Assembly (NCBI GenBank): GCA_947426945.1
Contig: CANEFX010000006.1
Coordinates: 1-64,000 of the forward strand
Source of the DNA: an uncultured Bacillota bacterium
Lineage (GTDB): Bacteria > Bacillota > Clostridia > Oscillospirales > Oscillospiraceae
Direction: 5' to 3'
DNA: 64,000 nucleotides
Shown: piece after piece, positions 57,930-64,000 of the stretch
How the letters are laid out: every line of letters starts with the position of its first letter
Numbering within the stretch: the stretch's first letter is position 1
The notes under the pieces: generated by a model
Told to the model about the DNA's origin: nothing
Database searches by the model: none
Seen by the model: the letters and a program-made list of their open reading frames with translations, nothing else
Program-made: the position numbers and the translations under genes

Positions 57930-59435
57930 ATGAAGCTGTATTTTGAGACCTCCAACTTTCCCTGGCAGCCGGAGCGCTACCGCTATGCGGCGGAGCAGAT
58001 GATGCTCACGCTGTTCCCGGAGGAGCGGCCGGAGTACCCGGAGAAGCCTCTGCCCAAGGATATGAGCGGTGAAACCAACGCGGCGGTTTTTACCCTCCAT
58101 CGGGGGAAGAAGCTGACCAACGTCAGCGCCCTGGTGTTTCGCCTCCGGGGCTGGCACAACGGGGTGACCCGCTTTCCCTCCGAAAAGCTGGACGAGACGC
58201 CGGAGGAGGTGTACCATACCGTCCAGCACGCTCTGAAGCTGGCTTTCTACAAAGCGGGGACCGCCCTGCTGGGGACCGAGCCCCCCTGGGGAGCTCTCAC
58301 CGGGGTCCGGCCTGTGAAGCTGCCCACCCGGGCCCTGCTGGCGGGCTCCACCCCGAAGCAGGCCCGGGAAGAGCTGGAGAAGGAGTACCGGGTCTCCCGG
58401 TCGCGGGCCGCCCTGGCGGTGGACTGCGCTAAAGCCAGCGTAGAGGCTGGGCGCTCCCTGAAATCCGGTGAGATATCCCTTTACATCGGTGTCCCCTTCT
58501 GTCCAACCCGGTGTGTCTATTGTTCCTTTGTCTCTGCCGACGTGGGCCGGACCTTCAAGCTGGTGGAACCCTATGTGGAGGGCCTGCTGCGTGAGGTGGA
58601 GGAGACGGGCCGGGTGCTGAGGGAGCTGGGGCTGACCGTTCGCTCCTTCTACATGGGGGGCGGCACCCCCACCACCCTGTCTGCGAGCCAGCTGGACCGG
58701 CTGCTGTCCCAATGTGAGGAAAGCCTCCCTCTGGAGGGGTGTGCTGAGTACACTGTGGAGGCCGGCCGGCCGGACACCATTACCCGGGAAAAGCTGGAAG
58801 TGCTGAAGGCCCACGGCGTGGGCCGAATCTCCATTAACCCCCAGACCCTGGAGGACCACGTGCTGGAGGCGATTGGCCGGAGGCACTCCGCCGGGGATAT
58901 TCGGGCGGCCTATGGGCTGGCCAGGGAGACAGGCTTCGGCTGTGTCAACATGGACCTGATCGCCGGCCTGCCCCGGGACAGTTTTGAGGGCTTTTGCCGC
59001 TCCCTGGAGGGGGTGCTGGACATGGGTCCGGAGAATATCACCGTCCATACCCTGGCCCTGAAAAGGGGGTCCCGGCTAATGGAGGAGGGCGGACAGCTGC
59101 CCGATGGGACACAGGTGCTCCGGATGCTGGATTTCTCCGGGGACCGGCTGAAGGAGAGAGGCTATCTCTCCTATTACCTGTACCGGCAGAAATATATGTC
59201 CGGCGCGCTGGAAAACGTGGGCTGGTCCCGGCCGGGCCGGGAGAGCCTGTACAACATCGTGATGATGGAGGAGCTGCACACTGTAGTCTCCCTGGGGGCT
59301 GGAGGAGTCACCAAGCTCGTCGGCGGCGGGAAAATCCTCCGCCTCGCCAACCCCAAGTTTCCCCAGGAATACCTGTCCGGACTGGATAAGGTGCTGGGGC
59401 AGAAGCGGGAAATTGAAGCCTTTTATCGGCAGTGA
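57930..59435 (+). CDS. hemZ: Coproporphyrinogen dehydrogenase HemZ (radical SAM)
   Basis: A 501-residue radical SAM protein of the HemN/HemZ type, with an N-terminal region of about 165 residues specific to HemZ. The [4Fe-4S] motif is FCPTRCVYCSF near residue 190 (CxxxCxxC). The SAM-binding FYMGGGTPTTLSASQLDRLL is near 240 and the RISINPQTL strand near 295. The C-terminal part has YLYRQKYMSGALENVGWSRPG. HemZ is proposed to act in oxygen-independent haem synthesis, but no other hem gene is present here. It forms an operon with the MBL gene before it. The next gene starts 18 bases after its stop. Confidence 0.95.
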   Translation: MKLYFETSNFPWQPERYRYAAEQMMLTLFPEERPEYPEKPLPKDMSGETNAAVFTLHRGKKLTNVSALVFRLRGWHNGVTRFPSEKLDETPEEVYHTVQHALKLAFYKAGTALLGTEPPWGALTGVRPVKLPTRALLAGSTPKQAREELEKEYRVSRSRAALAVDCAKASVEAGRSLKSGEISLYIGVPFCPTRCVYCSFVSADVGRTFKLVEPYVEGLLREVEETGRVLRELGLTVRSFYMGGGTPTTLSASQLDRLLSQCEESLPLEGCAEYTVEAGRPDTITREKLEVLKAHGVGRISINPQTLEDHVLEAIGRRHSAGDIRAAYGLARETGFGCVNMDLIAGLPRDSFEGFCRSLEGVLDMGPENITVHTLALKRGSRLMEEGGQLPDGTQVLRMLDFSGDRLKERGYLSYYLYRQKYMSGALENVGWSRPGRESLYNIVMMEELHTVVSLGAGGVTKLVGGGKILRLANPKFPQEYLSGLDKVLGQKREIEAFYRQ

Positions 59436-59452
59436 AGAAAGGGGACATACCT

Positions 59453-60391
59453 ATGGCGTACCAACTGCAGGAGATCAACAGGCGGGTCCGGAACGACGTG
59501 GCGGAGTTTCTGGCCGAGTGCGATCAGGCCTATGCCCAGCGGGTGTCTCTGGCGGCGGACAAGATCCTGGCCAATCTGGAGCGCAGTCCCATCGTGCTGC
59601 TGTCCGGCCCTTCCGGCTCCGGCAAGACCACCACGGCCATGAAAATTGCCGAGGAGCTGCGCCGCCGGGGGGTCAACTCCCACGCGGTGGCCATGGACAA
59701 CTATTTTCTTACCCAGGATCCGGAGACCGTCCCCCGTACTCCGGAGGGGAGCATCGACTATGAGTCTCCCCTGTGCCTGGACAGAAAGCTGCTCAGCGAG
59801 CACTTCGCCGCCCTGAGTCGGGGAGAGTGGGTGCTGGTTCCCAAGTTTGAGTTTGCCCGGCAGATGCGCAACGACAGCCTGGGTACCCCCCTGAAGCTGG
59901 AGAAAAACGAGATTGCCATTTTCGAGGGCATCCACGCCCTGAACGACGACATTGCCGGCCGCTATCCGGAGGCGGCCAAGCTGTACATCTCCGCCCGGTC
60001 CAACATCAACGAGGGGGCGGTTCTGCGCTTCAAGGGGACCTGGATGCGGCTGACCCGCCGGGCCGTCCGGGACTACAGCTTCCGGGGCACCGGAGTGGCC
60101 CAGACTCTGGCCATGTGGGCCAACGTGCGCCGGGGAGAAAAGCTGTACATCTCCCCCTATAAAAACAAGGCGGACATCGTTTTCGATTCTTCCCTGCCCT
60201 ATGAGGTGCCGGTGATGAAAAACTACGCCCTGCCCATTCTGAGGAGCGTTCCCGAGGACAACGAGCGCCATGACGAGATGCTCCAGCTGGTGGAGGCCTT
60301 CCAGCACTTTGAGGCCATCGACCCTGAGCTGGTGGCAAAGGACTCCCTCCTGCGGGAGTTCATTGGCGGCGGGAGCTATAAATACCACTGA
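59453..60391 (+). CDS. Uridine kinase-like P-loop nucleoside kinase
   Basis: A 312-residue P-loop kinase similar to uridine kinase/phosphoribulokinase proteins that lack the TGS domain. Walker A is LLSGPSGSGKTTTAMKIAEEL near residue 50, the substrate-binding DNYFLTQDPETVPRTPEGSIDYESP near 82. Then FEGIHALNDDI (near 160) and LYISARSNINEG near 180. The N-terminal 30 residues (YQLQEINRRVRNDVAEFLAE) are helical. Such proteins are annotated as nucleoside kinases; the true substrate is not known. ATG 59453 has AAAGGGG upstream. It is followed by the GH13 gene, 23 bases later. Confidence 0.9.
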   Translation: MAYQLQEINRRVRNDVAEFLAECDQAYAQRVSLAADKILANLERSPIVLLSGPSGSGKTTTAMKIAEELRRRGVNSHAVAMDNYFLTQDPETVPRTPEGSIDYESPLCLDRKLLSEHFAALSRGEWVLVPKFEFARQMRNDSLGTPLKLEKNEIAIFEGIHALNDDIAGRYPEAAKLYISARSNINEGAVLRFKGTWMRLTRRAVRDYSFRGTGVAQTLAMWANVRRGEKLYISPYKNKADIVFDSSLPYEVPVMKNYALPILRSVPEDNERHDEMLQLVEAFQHFEAIDPELVAKDSLLREFIGGGSYKYH

Positions 60392-60414
60392 TCCTGAACA
60401 CGGAGTGATGCCAA

Positions 60415-62262
60415 TTGCACTATCGACCCACTTACGACTCCCGGGACCCGCAGTATAAAACGCCCTATGGAGCGGCGGCCTCCGGGACGCAGGTACAGTT
60501 TACCCTTCGCCCGCCCCGGGCAGAGGGTTTCTCCCACGCCAGCATGACAGCCCGGTTTGAGAGCCGGCATGACGAGACGATCATTGTAAAGATGCCCTGG
60601 CAGGGCCACGACCTGGGCCAGGACCTGTTTTCCGTGGAGCTGGACACCACAGGCTACGTAGGGCTGGTGTGGTACTCCTTCCGGCTGGAAAAGCTGAACG
60701 GCGCAAAGCAGGACCTGGGACCCTATCAGCTCACCGTTTACGATGGGGAGGAGACCGTCCCGTCCTGGTTCGGCGAGGGCGCCACCTACCAGATTTTCCC
60801 CGACCGCTTCTGCCGCAGCCGCGTTCCGGACCCGGAGGGCATGGTGGGGGGCCGATGGGTCCACCAGAGCTGGGAGGAATTTCCCGAGTACCGCCCCGAC
60901 GGCCGGGGAGAGGTGCGCAACCGGGACTTTTTTGGGGGGGACTTCCAGGGCGTTATCCAGAAGCTGGACTACCTCCAGAGTCTGGGGGTGGAGACCCTCT
61001 ATTTCAACCCCATTTTCGAGGCGGCGGAGAATCACCGTTACGGTACCGCCGACTACGGACGGGTGGACCCTATGCTGGGGACCAACGAGGATTTCTCCCG
61101 CCTGTGCGATGAGGCCCACCGGCGGGGGATGCGGGTCATGCTGGACGGGGTGTTCAACCACACCGGCTTTGTCAGCCGTTATTTCAACGGCGACGGTTTT
61201 TACCCGGAGACGGGGGCCGGCCAGAGCCAGGACTCCCCCTACCGCCCCTGGTTCAATTTCACCCAGTGGCCCCAGAAGTATGACAGCTGGTGGGGCATCT
61301 ATTCCCTGCCCGCCGTTAACGAGAACGACCCCTCCTACCGGGAATTTATCTTTGGTGGGGAGGACAGCGTGGTCCGCCGCTGGCTGCGGGCCGGGGCGGA
61401 CGGCTGGCGGCTGGACGTGGCCGACGAGCTGCCCGACGACTTTGTCCACGGTATCCACCAGGCCGCCCGGGCGGAGAAGCCCGACGCGGTGGTCATCGGC
61501 GAGGTCTGGGAGGACGGTTCCACCAAGGTGGCCTACGGCGTGCGCCGCAGGCACATCCTGGGGGGCCACTGCGACGGGCTGATGAATTATCCTCTGCGCT
61601 CCGCGATCCTCTCTTTCTTTCAGGGAGGCGGAGGAGAGGCGTTTGTAGAGAGTATGGAGACCATCCGGGAGAACTATCCCCCCTTTGCCTTTTACTCCGC
61701 CATGAACTCCCTGGACACCCACGACACCCCCCGCATTCTCACCCTGCTGGGTGCGGGAGGCGAATACCGGGACCAGACCAAGGAGTGGAGGGCCCGGTTT
61801 AAGCTCTCATCCAGGCAGCGCATCCGGGGCCGGGAGCTGCTGAAGGCGGCCGCCCTGCTGCTGTTCTGTTTTCCCGGCTCTCCCACGGTATATTATGGGG
61901 ACGAGGCGGGCATGGAGGGCTTTGAGGATCCATTTAACCGTCAGACCTACCCCTGGGGGTATGAGGACCGGGAGCTGCTGGACTGGTATCAGGTTCTGGG
62001 GCAGCTGCGCAGGCGCAGCCAGGCCCTGCGCCGGGGCTCTATCCGCTATGTCTGCGGCCGGAACTCTCTGCTGGCCTTTGTGCGGGAAACGGAGGAGGAG
62101 CGGATGCTGTGCGCCTTCAATGCCGGGGATGAGGAGCGGGCTTTTTCCTTTGACGAGGGACGGCTATGCCCCGTCCTGGGTCAGCCCCAGTTCTCCCGGC
62201 AGGACGGGGTGTATACCGTCGTCCTGCCGCCCCGCTCCGGTGCGGTGTTTGCAGTGATATGA
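60415..62262 (+). CDS. GH13 alpha-glycosidase (neopullulanase/alpha-amylase-like)
   Basis: A 615-residue glycoside hydrolase family 13 enzyme with N-terminal beta-domain (about 1-110), TIM barrel (about 115-520) and C-terminal beta-domain. The four conserved regions are visible: region I DGVFNHTG near residue 243, region II GWRLDVADEL near 328 with the nucleophile Asp, region III VIGEVWED near 360 with the acid/base Glu, and region IV NSLDTHDTPR near 434. It likely hydrolyses alpha-1,4/1,6 glucans or cyclodextrins in the cytoplasm, as no signal peptide is present. The start is TTG 60415 preceded by GGAG at the right spacing; there is no in-frame ATG near. Confidence 0.94.
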   Translation: MHYRPTYDSRDPQYKTPYGAAASGTQVQFTLRPPRAEGFSHASMTARFESRHDETIIVKMPWQGHDLGQDLFSVELDTTGYVGLVWYSFRLEKLNGAKQDLGPYQLTVYDGEETVPSWFGEGATYQIFPDRFCRSRVPDPEGMVGGRWVHQSWEEFPEYRPDGRGEVRNRDFFGGDFQGVIQKLDYLQSLGVETLYFNPIFEAAENHRYGTADYGRVDPMLGTNEDFSRLCDEAHRRGMRVMLDGVFNHTGFVSRYFNGDGFYPETGAGQSQDSPYRPWFNFTQWPQKYDSWWGIYSLPAVNENDPSYREFIFGGEDSVVRRWLRAGADGWRLDVADELPDDFVHGIHQAARAEKPDAVVIGEVWEDGSTKVAYGVRRRHILGGHCDGLMNYPLRSAILSFFQGGGGEAFVESMETIRENYPPFAFYSAMNSLDTHDTPRILTLLGAGGEYRDQTKEWRARFKLSSRQRIRGRELLKAAALLLFCFPGSPTVYYGDEAGMEGFEDPFNRQTYPWGYEDRELLDWYQVLGQLRRRSQALRRGSIRYVCGRNSLLAFVRETEEERMLCAFNAGDEERAFSFDEGRLCPVLGQPQFSRQDGVYTVVLPPRSGAVFAVI

Positions 62263-62267
62263 GGTGA

Positions 62268-62296
62268 TGCGGGGGCGGCCCGGAGCCGCCCCCGCA
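62268..62296 (+). terminator. GC-rich hairpin after the GH13 gene
   Basis: TGCGGGGGCGGC, loop CCGGA, GCCGCCCCCGCA: 12-bp stem without T-run, so termination may need help. It lies before the mnmG promoter. Confidence 0.55.
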
Positions 62297-62297
62297 C

Positions 62298-62326
62298 TTG
62301 CGCCGGAAGCCGGACCGTGATATAGT
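62298..62326 (+). promoter_or_regulatory. Promoter of mnmG
   Basis: TTGCGC, 17-base spacer, TATAGT. The -35 is weak. Confidence 0.5.
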
Positions 62327-62364
62327 CTCACACAGTAAACTTTATCATTTAAGGGAGCTCTCCT

Positions 62365-64000
62365 ATGAAACTTTACCAGGCCGGACAATTTGATATTGCC
62401 GTCATCGGGGCGGGCCACGCGGGAATTGAGGCCGCTCTGGCCGCCGCCCGGATGGGAATGCGGGTGGTGTGCTTCACTGTCAACTTGGACGCAGTGGGCA
62501 ACATGCCCTGTAACCCGGCCATCGGCGGCACGGGAAAGGGTCACCTGGTCCGGGAGCTGGACGCCCTGGGGGGAGAAATGGCCCGGGCCGCCGACAGGGC
62601 CTGTATCCAATACCGGCTTTTAAACCGGAGCAAGGGCCCCGCCGTGTGGTCCCTCCGGGCCCAGGCCGACCGCCGGGAATATCAGAAGGTGATGAAGCAC
62701 ACTCTGGAAAAGCAGGAGAACCTGTGGGTCAAGCAGGCGGAGGTAGTGGAGATCCTTACCGGGAACGGGGCTGTCTCTGGAGTGGTCACCCACACCGGAG
62801 CGGTGTACCAGGTAAAAGCCGCCGTCATCGCCACCGGCACCCACCTGGGGGGGCGCATCGTGGTGGGAGAGGTGGTCCGGGACTCGGGCCCGGACGGCCT
62901 GTCCGCCGCTCTGCCCTTGACAGACAGCCTGAAGCGGCTGGGGCTGTCCATCCGCCGGTTCAAGACGGGTACGCCCCCCCGGGTCAACGCCCGCAGCGTG
63001 GATTTTTCCAAAATGGAGCTTCAGGAGGGGGACGGGGACGGTCTGACCTTCTCCTTTCAGACGGAGTGTCCCCCGGAAAACCGGGCGGTGTGCTGGCTCA
63101 CCTATACCAACGAGGAGACCCATAAAATTATCCGGGCCAACCTGGACCGCTCCCCCCTCTACGACGGCACTATCGAGGGAGTGGGCCCGCGCTACTGCCC
63201 CTCCATCGAGACCAAGGTGGAGCGCTTTCCCGACAAGGAGCGCCACCAGCTGTTCATTGAGCCCATGGGGCTGGATACCGAGGAGCTGTACATCCAGGGC
63301 TTTTCCTCCTCCCTGCCTGAGGAGGTGCAGATCCAGATGCTCCGCACTATTCCCGGCCTGGAGCAGGCCGAGATGACCCGGTGTGCCTATGCCATCGAGT
63401 ACGACTGCGTGGACCCCACCGGGTTGGAGGCCACCCTGGAGACCAAAGCCGTCTCCGGCCTGTACGGAGCGGGGCAGTTCAACGGCTCCTCCGGCTATGA
63501 GGAGGCCGCCGTCCAGGGGTTTATTGCCGGGGTGAACGCTTCCTTGAAAATTCAGGGCAAACCGCCCCTGATCCTCCGTCGGGATCAGGGGTATATCGGG
63601 GTGCTCATTGACGACCTGGTGACCAAGGGCACCAACGAGCCCTACCGCATGATGACGTCCCGCACCGAGTACCGTCTGCTTCACCGCCAGGACAACGCTG
63701 ACCGGCGGCTGACCCCCATCGGCTATGAATTGGGCCTTGTTTCCCGGGAACAATATGAGAAGGTGCAGGAAAAATACGCCGCTGTGGACCGGGAGGTCCG
63801 CCGCCTGGAGCACACCGGCACGCCTCCCTCCCCCGCTCTGGCCGCCCTTCTGGAGGAGCGGGGGGAGCCCCCCGTGAAGGACGGGGCCCGGCTGGCCGAC
63901 CTGCTCCGCCGCCCCCGGCTGTCCTACGCCGATCTGGCTTCCTTTGACCCGGAGCGGCCTGATCTTCCCTCTGAGGTCGTCAGCGAGGCGGAGATCACCA
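62365..64000 (+). CDS. mnmG: tRNA uridine-5-carboxymethylaminomethyl modification enzyme MnmG (3' end outside window)
   Basis: The gene runs to the window end; 545 of about 620-630 codons are present. MnmG (GidA) is a FAD protein that, with MnmE, installs the cmnm5U34 modification in tRNA. FAD binding is seen in [21 protein letters not shown] at residues 12-32, with [21 protein letters not shown] near 54. Both family signatures are there: [15 protein letters not shown] near 272 and [21 protein letters not shown] near 370. The ATG 62365 is preceded by AAGGGAG. No mnmE is seen in the window, and rsmG, which normally follows mnmG, is 27 kb away on the opposite strand. Confidence 0.96.
   Translation, partial: MKLYQAGQFDIAVIGAGHAGIEAALAAARMGMRVVCFTVNLDAVGNMPCNPAIGGTGKGHLVRELDALGGEMARAADRACIQYRLLNRSKGPAVWSLRAQADRREYQKVMKHTLEKQENLWVKQAEVVEILTGNGAVSGVVTHTGAVYQVKAAVIATGTHLGGRIVVGEVVRDSGPDGLSAALPLTDSLKRLGLSIRRFKTGTPPRVNARSVDFSKMELQEGDGDGLTFSFQTECPPENRAVCWLTYTNEETHKIIRANLDRSPLYDGTIEGVGPRYCPSIETKVERFPDKERHQLFIEPMGLDTEELYIQGFSSSLPEEVQIQMLRTIPGLEQAEMTRCAYAIEYDCVDPTGLEATLETKAVSGLYGAGQFNGSSGYEEAAVQGFIAGVNASLKIQGKPPLILRRDQGYIGVLIDDLVTKGTNEPYRMMTSRTEYRLLHRQDNADRRLTPIGYELGLVSREQYEKVQEKYAAVDREVRRLEHTGTPPSPALAALLEERGEPPVKDGARLADLLRRPRLSYADLASFDPERPDLPSEVVSEAEIT

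Overview
The window is a GC-rich chromosomal segment from a Gram-positive anaerobe of the class Clostridia. The best fit is the Oscillospirales/Oscillospiraceae (Flavonifractor- or Intestinimonas-like). Grounds are the Firmicutes-type origin genes (dnaA, dnaN, yaaA-type S4 gene, recF, remB, gyrB, gyrA; rpmH, rnpA, yidD, yidC, khpB/jag), parABS with a Noc paralogue, RicT, HemZ, a T-box leader, rubrerythrin, a DUF4179 anti-sigma, and strong AGGAGG-type ribosome-binding sites. This placement is inferred from gene content; no database was searched.

Layout. 1-10.7 kb: the 3' part of typA, a PEBP protein, rubrerythrin, an ECF sigma/anti-sigma pair, nicotinate phosphoribosyltransferase, a GNAT, a MoxR/VWA pair, a small membrane protein/XRE/Cys-rich cluster, a YegP-like protein and rnhA. 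10.9-21.3 kb: the leftward replication and topology block (DIP1984-type protein, SHOCT protein, gyrA, gyrB, PH-domain protein, remB, recF, S4 protein, dnaN, dnaA). 19.7-21.7 kb: the bipartite origin, with a DnaA-box cluster between dnaA and dnaN and an AT-rich region between dnaA and rpmH. 21.7-29.5 kb: rpmH, rnpA, yidD, yidC, khpB, a PLP decarboxylase-fold protein, holB, ricT and an AEC transporter, all rightward. 29.5-41.7 kb: a 12-kb block transcribed toward the origin, with aspS, hisS, a methylglyoxal-synthase-fold protein lacking the family's catalytic residues, a MinD-like ATPase, rsmG, mscL, a PilZ protein, serS, a membrane coiled-coil protein, parB, parA and noc. 42-48 kb: xanthine phosphoribosyltransferase plus a complete BMP-type nucleoside ABC importer, a purine salvage unit. 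48-50 kb: a small accessory island of XRE regulators, tiny proteins and palindromic operators. 50-64 kb: glyQS with a T-box, a divergent small ribbon-helix-helix gene and 63-residue gene, recJ, rel, dtd, an MBL hydrolase, hemZ, a uridine-kinase-like gene, a GH13 glycosidase and the 5' part of mnmG.

How it works together. Most of the window is the replication-initiation and segregation neighbourhood. DnaA and its boxes, the beta clamp, RecF, gyrase, ParA/ParB/Noc and at least three parS-like palindromes lie within about 23 kb. Translation genes (four aminoacyl-tRNA synthetases, rpmH, rnpA, rsmG, mnmG, dtd) and membrane insertion genes (yidC, yidD) are interleaved. No CRISPR array, prophage, insertion sequence or intact tRNA gene was recognised. 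Repeats are limited to a MITE-like family of nested palindromes, two related palindromes upstream of tRNA-synthetase genes, and intrinsic terminators. The most unusual items are the methylglyoxal-synthase-like protein without its catalytic aspartates, a parS site built into the noc terminator, a Gln at the quinolone-critical GyrA position, the 12-kb head-on block, and the XRE micro-island.
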